A stretch of 64,000 bases of DNA, taken from positions 248,001-312,000 of the forward strand of contig NZ_LT700189.1 in assembly GCF_900155425.1 (NCBI RefSeq). The letters are read 5' to 3'. The stretch's first letter is position 1, and every line of letters begins with the position of its first letter. Both the position numbers and the translations under genes were made by a program. The notes beneath the pieces are model-generated. The model had not been told where the DNA came from. It did no database searches and was given only the letters and a program-made list of their open reading frames with translations. Positions 17,808 through 26,404 of this stretch are shown here, piece after piece. The DNA is from Parabacteroides massiliensis. GTDB lineage: Bacteria; Bacteroidota; Bacteroidia; Bacteroidales; Tannerellaceae.

Positions 17808-18953
17808 ATGATGGACTTCAACGAATACATACGCCAAGGTGAGCCGCAGAAGCGGGAGAAGGGTTACGCATGGCAGACCGCAATAGGGTTGCAGGCCGTC
17901 GATGGCTTGAAGCCTTCCGACTACTTGATTGAGACCGCACGTAAAGATATTGAGGGCGAGATTACAATTGACGAAGCCGAACAGCTTATTCGTAGCTATT
18001 ATCAATCGAAAATAGCACATACGCCCGAAGATGCAGAAATCCACGAAGCGGATATGGCATCGACCAACATCCGTCGACTTCTTACCGAGAAAACTTTTGC
18101 TTTTACACTTGTCGGACTGACATCGATTCATCGTCGGATTTTTGACGGAGTTTTCAAATTTGCGGGGCAAATCCGCGATTACAACATTACCAAAACGGAA
18201 TGGGTACTGTGCGGTGATACGGTGCTGTATGTTTCCGCTCCAGATCTCCGCAAAGCGATCGAATACGACTTGGAACAAGAACGCCAGTTCGACTATTCAA
18301 AAGTGGACAGGAATGGATTAGTGAGCCACATAGCCAAGTTCGTATCGGGATTGTGGCAAATCCATCCGTTTGGTGAGGGAAATACCCGAACGACTGCCGT
18401 GTTCACAATTCTCTATCTGCGTTCTATGGGCTTTGACGTAACAAACGACCTGTTCGCCAATCATTCGTGGTATTTCCGTAATGCGCTGGTACGTGCCAAC
18501 TACCAAAACGTGCAAAAAGGCATCATGCGTAATTCCGAATATTTGGAGCAGTTCTTTCGTAATCTTCTGTTGGGTGAAAAGAATGAATTACGGAATCGAT
18601 ATATGGTGGTTAATGCTCCGGAAGAATTGAGGGCAGAACAAGTACAGCAAATCGACCGTACAAGTACCGAACAACCTACCGTACAAGTAACCGAACAAGT
18701 TCGCGCTTTGTTATTAGCTTTGTCAAACGAACAATTATCGTTAAAAGCATTGATGGAGAAAGTCGGTCTGAAACATCGTCCGACATTTTTGGAGAATTAT
18801 ATAAGCCCCGCTTCCGAAGCCGGTTTTCTCAAGGTGCTATATCCAGACAAGCCCAATCACCCGAGACAAAAATACCTGCTTACGGCAAAAGGGCTGGCTT
18901 TATATAACGAAATCAAGAAAATGTGTAAGCATTTGAAGAACTACAGGTGTTGA
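17808..18953 (+). CDS. Fic-domain protein with N-terminal inhibitory-type segment and C-terminal winged helix
   Basis: 381 aa. The Fic active site HPFGEGNTRT lies at residues 186-195 and is intact (HPFx[E]GNxR), so AMP transfer to a protein target is expected. The N-terminal segment (SDYLIETARKDIEGEITIDE, then EQLIRSYYQS) resembles VbhA-type antitoxin sequences fused to Fic proteins. The C-terminus (about 290-375) looks like a winged helix (LSLKALMEKVGLKHRPTFLE). ATG 17811 is an equally good start. It stands alone between a restriction remnant and an IS66 remnant. A self-controlled toxin-like or regulatory AMPylator is the likely type; the target is unknown. Confidence 0.85.
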   Translation: MMDFNEYIRQGEPQKREKGYAWQTAIGLQAVDGLKPSDYLIETARKDIEGEITIDEAEQLIRSYYQSKIAHTPEDAEIHEADMASTNIRRLLTEKTFAFTLVGLTSIHRRIFDGVFKFAGQIRDYNITKTEWVLCGDTVLYVSAPDLRKAIEYDLEQERQFDYSKVDRNGLVSHIAKFVSGLWQIHPFGEGNTRTTAVFTILYLRSMGFDVTNDLFANHSWYFRNALVRANYQNVQKGIMRNSEYLEQFFRNLLLGEKNELRNRYMVVNAPEELRAEQVQQIDRTSTEQPTVQVTEQVRALLLALSNEQLSLKALMEKVGLKHRPTFLENYISPASEAGFLKVLYPDKPNHPRQKYLLTAKGLALYNEIKKMCKHLKNYRC

Positions 18954-18970
18954 ACCTTTCTCAGCGACAA

Positions 18971-19009
18971 TAGCAACTGTCACTATGAACCTAATAGTTG
19001 CAGTTGCTA
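18971..19009 (+). terminator. Hairpin after the Fic gene
   Basis: Arms TAGCAACTG and CAGTTGCTA with partial pairing further inside, followed by a short T-rich stretch (TCGTTTTGTTG). It lies 17 bp after the Fic stop. Confidence 0.55.
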
Positions 19010-19625
19010 TCGTTTTGTTGAGCCTATATGTTGCGATTGGGGTCGATTACCGGATTCTGCTGCAGTTTGTCTGGTTAACACGCTTTCCGGATGTTGCAAC
19101 TTCCATTTGTGCGGAAGCAGGTTCAGTAGTTCCTCATTGGTAGCCTTCTTATGATAAGGCATTCGTGCAATGATGTCATTCTGGTAATCCCTCGGATTTA
19201 CATCATGTGCCTTGCAGGTAGCCAGCAGGGAACAGATTACAGACATGTTGACGGCCGCCTCGTGGTTGCCGCAGAAGAGGTAATTCTTTCGTTCCAGCGT
19301 GATGGAACGGATGACATTTTCCGCCAGGTTGTTGTCCCATAACAGGTGTCCGTCTTCCAGGCATCGACATAGAGCATTCCCGGTTTGTGTTTGACAACAC
19401 GGGTTACCTCTTCGCCTATTCTGCGGTACAGGGAAAGGTCCACGCCATCCGGCTTAATCACCTCGGTTTCAAGTATAGGTAGGTCTTCTATCATTTTTCG
19501 GTTCTGCCGTTTCCGGCTTTTTCCCCCGGCGGATTCCTTTTCTGTCTTTTCCACCGCTTCATCACGCTTTTCTTCAGCCTTTCGCTGCAGGCCGGCAAAT
19601 TCATCCGCAAAGATTACCAGGTCAC
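19007..19625 (-). pseudogene. IS66 tnpC (transposase) remnant
   Basis: The N-terminal part includes ADEFAGLQRKAEEKRDEAVE and KSRKRQNRKMIEDLPILETE. It then jumps in a shifted frame to DNNLAENVIRSITLERKNYL, FCGNHEAAVNMSVICSLLAT and a C-terminal tail. The catalytic DDE core between them is missing. Confidence 0.85.
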
Positions 19626-19626
19626 G

Positions 19627-19908
19627 TCATTCCATGGGATAGCTGTTTGATTCAGGATCGTATTCCGGTAGTTTGAAGCGACCTGCCTCCAGCCGTTTGA
19701 CGTACATCACCATGCCACCGTCTTCCGCATGAAGCAGTTTTATGAGTTTGCGGCTGGACCCGACAAAAATGAACACGTCTCCATTCTTCACTTCGCTCCT
19801 CATCTTCTCATGCACCAGTCCGCACAGCGAACTGATACCCTTGCGCATATCTGTTCTGCCGGGACACAGAAAGTAGCGCATCGTATCGTTCAAGCTAAAC
19901 ATGGCCAC
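19627..19908 (-). pseudogene. IS66 tnpB remnant
   Basis: Encodes MFSLNDTMRYFLCPGRTDMR and KNGDVFIFVGSSRKLIKLLH, the IS66 Orf2 signature. It stops early at PME where the family continues PMEWRDLV; the Trp codon TGG reads TGA here. The next codons RDLV are still present but run directly into tnpC sequence. Confidence 0.85.
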
Positions 19909-19916
19909 CTTCGAGA

Positions 19917-20214
19917 CTATGGGTTCAGTTCTATCAACAATTTCTCGGATCCGCTCCCGAAGTGGGCACGGAGTCCGTTGGGAAAAAGTAAGGATACACC
20001 CTGCGGTACCTGTTCTTCCAAGGTCAATTCCGCAGTTGGTTGCTTGAAGCTGATGGGAGCCAGCTCATGTTTGCGACTGTCGTTCTCGGCAGCACATTTT
20101 TTACGCCAGTAGTGATAGGTTATAACTTACACCTATCTGTTGCAGGTACAACTTCAATGGCAGGTCGCTTTGTTGAACCTGTAATTCTAATTCTTCAAAT
20201 TCGGATCTGTTCAT
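19917..20214 (-). pseudogene. IS66 tnpA remnant, frameshifted
   Basis: Starts MNRSEFEELELQVQQSDLPL. Near 20120 an extra base shifts the frame; in the corrected frame it continues TYHYWRKKCAAENDSRKHEL and ends with LFPNGLRAHFGSGSEKLLIE, typical of the small IS66 OrfA protein. Confidence 0.8.
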
Positions 20215-20221
20215 TACAATT

Positions 20222-20585
20222 AGGGGGTGATCATTCAATGACCCCTGAAATATTTCTTTATTCTGAAATTATTACTGACAAATATGATTTTATGCGGACG
20301 TATGAAAAAGCACACAATGGAAAAGAACAAGATTTGGTTTACGACAAACAGCAGAAAGCAGTTTTCCATTATACACTTTATAATAGGGATTACAAATATC
20401 AGAAATATTTAAGCTTAAAGGGAAAGAACATCAACGATGAGATCGTTTCAGTGGAATCACTTGATGCCTTTGATTTAATCAGAGACAACAAGAAAGGGTA
20501 CTTACAAGGAGAATTAAAAGAAATTGCCTCTAAAATGACAGAAGAGGACAATGCGGTCATCTTGCTAATGAAGTGCAAAAAATAA
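20222..20585 (+). pseudogene. 3' fragment of a six-bladed propeller gene
   Basis: Reads MTPEIFLYSEIITDKYDFMR and later GELKEIASKMTEEDNAVILL, matching the C-terminal third of the propeller at 7700 (TPEVFLFLSIITDRYYFME). The upstream two thirds are gone and the decayed IS66 element abuts the break. Confidence 0.8.
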
Positions 20586-20592
20586 TACCATT

Positions 20593-20709
20593 ATGTCAGC
20601 AAATAACCTTGTTCAAATAGAAAAAGATCTGCAACAAATTGCCGATAGTATTACCTATTTGCCGGATAAGGCAAAAAACTTATATATGATGTTATTTGAG
20701 ATTTACTGA
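20593..20709 (+). pseudogene. Hybrid scrap: LanC-like start joined to GT4 end
   Basis: 38 codons. The start (LVQIEKDLQQIADSI) resembles the first residues of the LanC-like protein at 8864, and the end (DKAKNLYMMLFEIY) matches the last residues of the GT4 at 31379 (DKVKNLYLMLFEVI). Everything between has been deleted in frame. The first LytTR promoter begins immediately after its stop, as in the intact locus at 32600. Confidence 0.65.
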
Positions 20710-20792
20710 TACGTTCGGGATATAAAATGACTACGTTCGGGATATTTGCGGTTGGTATGTTTACTTTGTAAATATTACATTTGTTATCTTTG
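20710..20792 (+). promoter_or_regulatory. LytTR-type tandem box promoter A (no precursor behind it)
   Basis: Boxes TACGTTCGG at 20710 and 20732, 22 bp apart start to start. A TTTA at 20760 and a consensus -7 TATCTTTG at 20785-20792 follow at nearly the spacing used by copies B-F. Downstream sequence has diverged, and no GG-leader precursor is found before the hairpin at 20879, only a 13-codon frame (ATG 20830). Confidence 0.75.
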
Positions 20793-20878
20793 AGTTGTGA
20801 ATCTTAAATATTATTGATATCAATCTTATGCAAATTGGTGATACTCTAAATTGTCATTATATGCATTGAATAAAAAAG

Positions 20879-20916
20879 GGTACGATGATTTATCTTATAT
20901 CAGATTTCATCGTGCC
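20879..20916 (+). terminator. Hairpin between promoter A and its propeller gene
   Basis: A 10-bp stem GGTACGATGA / TCATCGTGCC with one G-T pair, preceded by an A run and followed by TTTT. It occupies the place where other cassettes have a hairpin after the precursor gene. Confidence 0.7.
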
Positions 20917-20945
20917 TTTTATTGTTTATTATTAAGAATATATGA

Positions 20946-22250
20946 ATGAAAATATGTGATGTAATATTATATTTTATTTCGTTTATTGTTAGTGCAGGAT
21001 GTAGATCTAATAGTGAACAGTCAAAAGTGATTGTCTCAAATAATATCATCAATGTGGATAAAGCTATTGATGATGGTTGTGATACATTTTTACTTAGTGA
21101 TGTGGCAAGTGATATAGATATTATTCCGTTGGAGTTTGATGAAAGATATGTCTTTAACAATATCCGGAAAATTTGCATTGATGGAGATGATTTATTTTTG
21201 ACCGCTGATCTTTCTGTTATTCTCCGTTATAATCGGAATGGCAGGTTACTGAATGCTGTCGGACGTTCTGGGGTAGGACCGGAAGATTATTTGCATTGTT
21301 TTGGAATAAGTCTTGATCCTGAATTGAAACGGGTATATGTGGCTTCCGGTTTCTGTTCAGAAAATAAGATAAAATCTTATACATATTCTGGAGCTTATCT
21401 CGGAAGTATAACTGTGGCAGAAAAAGGTTATAGTATGCTTGGTAGCGAAAGTGATTTTTATGATTATAAACAAGGGTTGCATATTTTTAGGAGGATGTTA
21501 CCTTTGATGGATGGTGGTAAAGATATTTGGTTGTTGCAGATGCAAGATACGGCGGCAAATGTACTATCCTCTTTCTATAATAGCGTGGATTTAGCATATA
21601 TAAATCTGATTAACGGGAATACTTTCGGTTGGGAAGATGATTTTAATTTAAAATTTTGGACGGAGAGAAGTCCTGTTTATAGTTTTTATCAAGATGATAT
21701 GAATTTCGTATTTGAGGGGAATGATACTATATTCAAGTATGATTTTTTAAGTCAAAAGTTAAATCATGAATATATTCTGTACACAAATTACTCTCATGAT
21801 ATAGAAAAAGAGCGTAAAGCAGTTAAGTCTTTTGAAGAATGCCGGTATTTGAGAGTTGATGATATGTTTGAAACTTCAAAATATATATTTCTTTCGGTGG
21901 AAAAAGAGAATGCTTGCTTTTTAGTAAGATATGACAAAGAAGAAGAGTCGGCATGTGCGATTAAAAATGAAGGTGAAATTAGAAGTGGAGGTATCAATGG
22001 TACTTATTTTAGAGTAGTTAATCCCCCCGGATTTATAAATAATTTATCTGGAGGACCTGTTTTTTATCCGGAATTTAAAACCGAGAAAGAATGGGTTAAA
22101 GTTTATTCAGCAGAGGAATTATTAGAATGTATGGACAAAATAAAAGAAGAAGATGTTCTGATGCTAAATAAGAAAGAAAAATTATTATCAATACTGTCTT
22201 CTTTGAAAGAGGATGATAATCCAATATTGTTGGTCGTTAAACTAAAATAG
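20946..22250 (+). CDS. Six-bladed beta-propeller lipoprotein
   Basis: 434 aa starting MKICDVILYFISFIVSAGC, a lipoprotein signal with Cys19. Family marks: SDIDIIPLEFDERYVF, then NAVGRSGVGPEDYL (the equivalent of GRKGQGPGEY) and the C-terminal KEDDNPILLVVKLK. It is the first of the run of propellers in the LytTR-controlled array, but its cassette has no recognisable precursor. Probably anchored in the periplasm or outer membrane; ligand unknown. Confidence 0.82.
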   Translation: MKICDVILYFISFIVSAGCRSNSEQSKVIVSNNIINVDKAIDDGCDTFLLSDVASDIDIIPLEFDERYVFNNIRKICIDGDDLFLTADLSVILRYNRNGRLLNAVGRSGVGPEDYLHCFGISLDPELKRVYVASGFCSENKIKSYTYSGAYLGSITVAEKGYSMLGSESDFYDYKQGLHIFRRMLPLMDGGKDIWLLQMQDTAANVLSSFYNSVDLAYINLINGNTFGWEDDFNLKFWTERSPVYSFYQDDMNFVFEGNDTIFKYDFLSQKLNHEYILYTNYSHDIEKERKAVKSFEECRYLRVDDMFETSKYIFLSVEKENACFLVRYDKEEESACAIKNEGEIRSGGINGTYFRVVNPPGFINNLSGGPVFYPEFKTEKEWVKVYSAEELLECMDKIKEEDVLMLNKKEKLLSILSSLKEDDNPILLVVKLK

Positions 22251-22261
22251 TCTTATATTAT

Positions 22262-22699
22262 ATGAATGAAATCCAGCTAAAGTCTCAAATAGCATTTATC
22301 AATCGGTATAAAAAATAAAATCAATCGCTTTCAAAGAAATTGTGAAAGTTTATCCGATGTGCCGTTTGGCAGTGGTTGGTTCTACCGGTAATTGGGATTT
22401 TGTCCGAAAAAATTGTTACCCGATATTGTCTAAAATTCATTTTACAGGTGCGCTTTCTCCGGAAGAGGTGGATAAATGGTACCAGATTGCCGATATAGAG
22501 CTTTTGTCCTCTTATACGGAACAGTGTAGTTATGTAAGGTTGGGATAGTTTTAAGGATGAATTGGTAATGGCAACGCTCTCATTGTTGTACTCTCTTGAT
22601 GAAAGAGGAAAGGAAAATATTGATGTTACGTGTCAATATAAAAATTCTTTGATGGATAAGGTAAAAAACTTATATCTGATGTTGCTTGAGATTTTCTGA
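22262..22699 (+). pseudogene. Recombination scrap: GT7C-like start joined to GT4 3' end
   Basis: 22262-22322 repeats the first 19 codons of the gene at 30322 with a new stop (KK then TAA). From about 22330 it jumps to sequence matching 32115 onward in the GT4 at 31379, including VYPMCRLAVVGSTGNWDFVR and DKWYQIADIELL. A second internal deletion removes about 115 bp after CSYV. The rest continues to the GT4 stop at 22697-22699. It is a collapsed duplicate of 30322-32599. Confidence 0.85.
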
Positions 22700-22781
22700 T
22701 ACGTTCGGAATATCAAATGGATACGTTCGGGGCATTTGCTGTCAAATTGTTTGTTACGTAAAATACAGATAGTTAACTTTA
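22700..22781 (+). promoter_or_regulatory. LytTR-type tandem box promoter B (precursor deleted)
   Basis: Boxes TACGTTCGG at 22700 and 22722; TTTG at 22750-22753; TAACTTTA at 22774-22781, exactly 20 bp apart. The first box starts right after the TGA of the GT4 remnant, as in copy E. The usual precursor is missing: sequence runs from the leader region straight into the propeller gene. Confidence 0.85.
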
Positions 22782-22832
22782 CGGAAATGATAAAAAATGT
22801 AATCATGAAAAGTGCTTTTTATAATCAATCTG

Positions 22833-24149
22833 ATGAAAATACAATTTATCGAAATACTATTTGTTAGCCTTGTCGTTTCATGCAGTAGCCATGATGGTAA
22901 AAATAAAACTGAATCTTTGGTTGAAGAAGACAGTATCGTTCGTATCAGTATACCAGACGTATTAAAAGAAGAAAAAGTGGAACTTTATCTTAGTGGCGAA
23001 ACGGATAAAATTGATATTGTTCCTTTAGAGACAACAGGACAGTCCTTGTTAAGTACTATAGTGGATGTATTTATAACAGATAAGGAGATTTTTATATGGG
23101 ACTTAAAAAATGGGATATTTAGATTTTCTCATGATGGCACTTTTCTTAACAAAATAGGAAAACGTGGACAAGGTCCTGGTGAATATCTATATGTGAACCA
23201 ACTGATCGTAGACCGGGATAAGGTATTGATATCTGAAGCAGGAAAAGAAAGTTCTGCAACAAAAAGAATTCATGTCTATGATTTTCAAGGACAGTTTTTG
23301 CAAACAATCTTAACTCCTAAATTATTTGTTGGAACATTGGGGACACTCTTATTCTTTAATGATGAAAAATTTGCAGTAGATCCTATCGCAGTATTTGATG
23401 ATTTTCGTAAAAATTATTGGACTGTTGCTTTGTTGGATAGTTCCTTTAATATCAAAAAAGAATTTTATAATCCATCTTTCAAAGGACGAGAAAAGGATAT
23501 TTGGGAGAATCGTTCTTTGTCTTATGGATGGAAGAACTTTTGGGAAGAGTCTGGCCCTTTCATTAGTATATATAAAAAGAATATGCACGTTTGTTTTTAT
23601 CAAGAAGATACTGTCTATTTGTATGATAAGATAGAAAAAGAACTTAAGCCTAAATATATTTTGAATATGGGGAATAAGCCGGCTTTTGAAACTTCGCATC
23701 AATTTATTAAAGATCTGTCATTCTTTAAGTATATTTGTTTGTATAATATATATGAAACTCAGGAGAATTTTTATTTTGTTTGTACACGAGGTGACAAACT
23801 TTACAATATCCGTTATTCCAAAAAGAGTGGGGAGACTTTTATTAAAGAAAAACAAGCTGTTTTGCGGGAAAAATCATTACCCGGTTCACCCGGATTTATT
23901 CTTCGGTCTTATGATTTCCGTCGCTTAACTTTAAAGAACGATTTATGTGGTGGTGATTTTTATGTTCGATTTACACCTTCTGATAAATATTGGGTTTCAG
24001 TGATTGAGCCATCAAAAATAGAAGATCTTATGGTAGAAATCAAAAATGGGAGAGTTAAGAGTGAGGATTTGAAAAGGGAATTTATCAAGAAACTGGATAT
24101 GATGAAAGAAGAGGATAATCCGATACTATTGATTGTAACTTTAAAATGA
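22833..24149 (+). CDS. Six-bladed beta-propeller lipoprotein
   Basis: 438 aa from ATG 22833, giving the signal MKIQFIEILFVSLVVSC; the upstream GTG at 22812 adds only seven unlike residues. Family marks: DKIDIVPLETTGQSLL, then GKRGQGPGEYLYV and the C-terminal KEEDNPILLIVTLK. Very similar in layout to 34787 (both have ENRxLSYGWKNFW). Expressed from promoter B, which has lost its precursor gene. Confidence 0.85.
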   Translation: MKIQFIEILFVSLVVSCSSHDGKNKTESLVEEDSIVRISIPDVLKEEKVELYLSGETDKIDIVPLETTGQSLLSTIVDVFITDKEIFIWDLKNGIFRFSHDGTFLNKIGKRGQGPGEYLYVNQLIVDRDKVLISEAGKESSATKRIHVYDFQGQFLQTILTPKLFVGTLGTLLFFNDEKFAVDPIAVFDDFRKNYWTVALLDSSFNIKKEFYNPSFKGREKDIWENRSLSYGWKNFWEESGPFISIYKKNMHVCFYQEDTVYLYDKIEKELKPKYILNMGNKPAFETSHQFIKDLSFFKYICLYNIYETQENFYFVCTRGDKLYNIRYSKKSGETFIKEKQAVLREKSLPGSPGFILRSYDFRRLTLKNDLCGGDFYVRFTPSDKYWVSVIEPSKIEDLMVEIKNGRVKSEDLKREFIKKLDMMKEEDNPILLIVTLK

Positions 24150-24190
24150 CCATGAAATACTATAGATAGAATGAATTTTAGCTTTGCTGA

Positions 24191-24272
24191 TACGTTCGGG
24201 ATATCAAATGGGAACGTTCGGGACATTGGCTGTTCATTTATTTGTGGTATAAAATACGAATAGTTAATTTTA
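24191..24272 (+). promoter_or_regulatory. LytTR-type tandem box promoter C
   Basis: Boxes TACGTTCGG (24191) and AACGTTCGG (24213), TTTG at 24241-24244 and TAATTTTA at 24265-24272. Predicted transcript start is near 24280, giving an untranslated leader of about 60 bases before the precursor at 24339. Confidence 0.88.
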
Positions 24273-24338
24273 AGGAAACGATAAAATTTTAGGAATAGTT
24301 TCTAAATCATTATTGTTGATATATAATATTTAAAGCAT

Positions 24339-24572
24339 ATGAAAGCAATTGGTCGATTAAAAATTACTCAATTGAGTAAAGCTGAGTTGGGTAAGAGAGA
24401 GTTAAACCGTTTGGTCGGTGGTGAACGTTGTTGTCTTTGTGGATGCCATTATGAAGATAATGGAGGTTCTTCTACATCGGACAATAAAGGTGCTAATAAC
24501 TCAGGTGGTGCAAGTGGGCTCTATTCTCCTGGTGGTGGAACTTCTGGCAATGCAACAGGTTCCTTTACATAA
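24339..24572 (+). CDS. GG-leader RiPP precursor with CCxCGC core (variant C)
   Basis: 77 aa. Leader MKAIGRLKITQLSKAELGKR, then ELNRLVGG at residues 21-28. Core begins ERCCLCGCHYED, then a Gly/Ser/Asn-rich tail with SSTSDNKGANNSGG and GLYSPGGG. The CCxCGC motif and the (D)NxGAN, GGxxGL and PG elements are shared with variants D, E and F. Driven by promoter C and followed by a strong hairpin. Predicted C39-type cleavage after GG releases a 49-residue core. The four cysteines are candidate sites for radical-SAM chemistry and the Ser/Thr/Asn tail for glycosylation; both are inference. Confidence 0.88.
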   Translation: MKAIGRLKITQLSKAELGKRELNRLVGGERCCLCGCHYEDNGGSSTSDNKGANNSGGASGLYSPGGGTSGNATGSFT

Positions 24573-24596
24573 TATTTAATGACAAATAAACCTAAG

Positions 24597-24644
24597 ATTG
24601 TCAATGGAAGGGCTGTTATTATAAACAAATATTCCATTGACAAT
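24597..24644 (+). terminator. Hairpin between precursor C and its propeller
   Basis: Perfect 13-bp stem ATTGTCAATGGAA / TTCCATTGACAAT with a 22-base loop and six T residues after it, ending 17 bp before the propeller start. A strong intrinsic terminator, probably leaky, limiting propeller expression relative to the precursor. Confidence 0.82.
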
Positions 24645-24660
24645 TTTTTATCTGAAAGTT

Positions 24661-25959
24661 ATGGAAATTGTATATCTTATTTGTTTCTTACTATTGTTAG
24701 CTTGTAGTGAAAAAGACAAGAGAGAAGAATGCGTAAACGAAATGGTTGCTGAAATCAAGATTCCATCGAAACCTAAGTCAGTTTATAAATCTGAATATCT
24801 TTTGAGCGAAATAGCTTCAACGGTTGATTTTGTCCGGTTAGAGATCACGGATAAGTCTTTACTTCGTAATATAATGGATGTGAAAATTTCGGAACGTCAC
24901 ATTTTAGTCCATGATGTCGAGGGGGTATTTTTGTATACCCGTAATGGGAAGTTCTTGTCTAAGATAGGCCAAAAAGGGCAAGGACCGGAAGAATATACCT
25001 CAATAATGCTTAGCATTTTAGATGAAGAGCACAAGGAAATATTCTTGTTAAGCGGACAAGGGGGAATGAAAGTCTATGGATATGACGGATTATTTAAAAG
25101 AGTTGTTTCTGATACAAATCCGAAAGGATGGTTTTATATGGCCAATCCTCGATTTTTCTTATGGCAAGGATTTTGGTTTGTGAATAATCGTTTCCCATTA
25201 ACCTATCCGGCAACTGATCTTTGGACATGGTCTTTGGCTGATAGAACCTTTAATATAGAAGAAAAATATTATAATCCAACGGTGTTAGAGCATAAAGATA
25301 GAATAGAGACACAGATAGGGGTTCTTTTGAATGAGCCATGTTTGTCTGAAAGTGAATATGCTACGGTGGATTTCTATGATGGCAGTTTTAAGATGTGTTA
25401 TTTTGCCGGTGATACGATTTATAAGTATGATGTGGCAAGCCGGACTTTTGTTCCTGATTATATTTTGTCTTTTGAAGAAAAACCAACATTTGAAATGGCC
25501 TATAGTTGGGGAAAACAAGATATTCGTTTCTTTGATTTTTTGTGGAAACATGATTTTTTGGTATCGAAAGATTATCTTTATTTGTTTTTAGGAAGGAGGG
25601 AAGATTCTTATATCGCCCGATATGATTTGAAAACAGGTGGTATACAGTATTACGTATTCGACAATAAGGTAAACGAGAGGAGGCCAGCTCCCGGTATCAT
25701 CCATCGTATATTGGACAAGCGCAAATTATTTTTTAAGAATGACCTTTCAGGTGGTGGTCTTTTTCATGTCGATTACAAGTCGGAGAATGGAAAATATGTG
25801 ATCGATTGGATGGATTCTGAAGATATTGATAAGTATATAGATGTAGAAGATTTGAAAAAGGAGACTGTTAAAATTCCAGATTGTAAAAATAAACTCTTGA
25901 AACTGTTGGGACAATTGAGTGAGGATGAACAAATAGTGGTGATCGCAACATTAAAATGA
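24661..25959 (+). CDS. Six-bladed beta-propeller lipoprotein
   Basis: 432 aa from ATG 24661 (MEIVYLICFLLLLAC, lipobox Cys15); the earlier TTG at 24637 falls inside the terminator stem. Family marks: STVDFVRLEITDKSLL, GQKGQGPEEYTSI, and the C-terminal SEDEQIVVIATLK, which departs from the usual EEDNPILL. Paired with precursor C across the hairpin. Confidence 0.85.
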   Translation: MEIVYLICFLLLLACSEKDKREECVNEMVAEIKIPSKPKSVYKSEYLLSEIASTVDFVRLEITDKSLLRNIMDVKISERHILVHDVEGVFLYTRNGKFLSKIGQKGQGPEEYTSIMLSILDEEHKEIFLLSGQGGMKVYGYDGLFKRVVSDTNPKGWFYMANPRFFLWQGFWFVNNRFPLTYPATDLWTWSLADRTFNIEEKYYNPTVLEHKDRIETQIGVLLNEPCLSESEYATVDFYDGSFKMCYFAGDTIYKYDVASRTFVPDYILSFEEKPTFEMAYSWGKQDIRFFDFLWKHDFLVSKDYLYLFLGRREDSYIARYDLKTGGIQYYVFDNKVNERRPAPGIIHRILDKRKLFFKNDLSGGGLFHVDYKSENGKYVIDWMDSEDIDKYIDVEDLKKETVKIPDCKNKLLKLLGQLSEDEQIVVIATLK

Positions 25960-26003
25960 TTATATGTGTATGATATCAATAAGATGGCTTTGAAATTTTC
26001 TGA

Positions 26004-26085
26004 TACGTTCGGGATATCAAATGGGTGCGTTCGGGACATTGGCTATTGATTTATTTGTGGTATAAAATACGAATAGTTAATTTTA
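26004..26085 (+). promoter_or_regulatory. LytTR-type tandem box promoter D
   Basis: Boxes TACGTTCGG (26004) and TGCGTTCGG (26026), TTTG at 26054-26057, TAATTTTA at 26078-26085. It drives the longest cassette: precursor, propeller, maturase, pseudo-maturase, GT7C-like, LanC-like and GT4. Confidence 0.88.
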
Positions 26086-26151
26086 AGGAAACGATAAAAT
26101 TTCAGGAATAGTTTCTAAATCATTATTGTTGACATTTAATATTTAAAGCGT

Positions 26152-26367
26152 ATGAAAGCAATTGGTCGATTAAAAATTACTCAATTGAATAAAGTCGAAT
26201 TGAGTAAAAGAGAGCAGAACCATTTAGTTGGTGGTGAGAATTGTTGTATATGTGGATGTTTAGGACCATCAAGTTCGTTTGACAATTCTGGTGCCAATTA
26301 TATAGGAGGTGCCAGTGGTTTGATTACTCGTCCAGGAATAGGTGGCGGTTCCGGCTCCTATGGCTAA
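26152..26367 (+). CDS. GG-leader RiPP precursor with CCxCGC core (variant D)
   Basis: 71 aa. Leader MKAIGRLKITQLNKVELSKR, then EQNHLVGG. Core begins ENCCICGCLGPSSSFD and continues with NSGAN, GGASGL and a Gly-rich tail. The promoter and 5' leader are almost identical to those of variants C and F, while the core has diverged after CGC. It is the only array precursor in the same transcription unit as the maturases. No strong hairpin follows it, consistent with read-through into the modification genes. Confidence 0.88.
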   Translation: MKAIGRLKITQLNKVELSKREQNHLVGGENCCICGCLGPSSSFDNSGANYIGGASGLITRPGIGGGSGSYG

Positions 26368-26404
26368 ATTATAGAGGTGCTGTAATACTTAAATAGATAT
26401 ATTT

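Larger units (their letters stand above)
19007..20214 (-). mobile_element. Decayed IS66-family element
   Basis: Contains remnants of all three IS66 genes on the minus strand in the normal order tnpA, tnpB, tnpC. Every gene is broken by frameshift, nonsense mutation or deletion, so the element cannot move by itself. At its right edge it is joined to the 3' part of a propeller gene, indicating that it disrupted or replaced the front of that gene. Confidence 0.85.
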
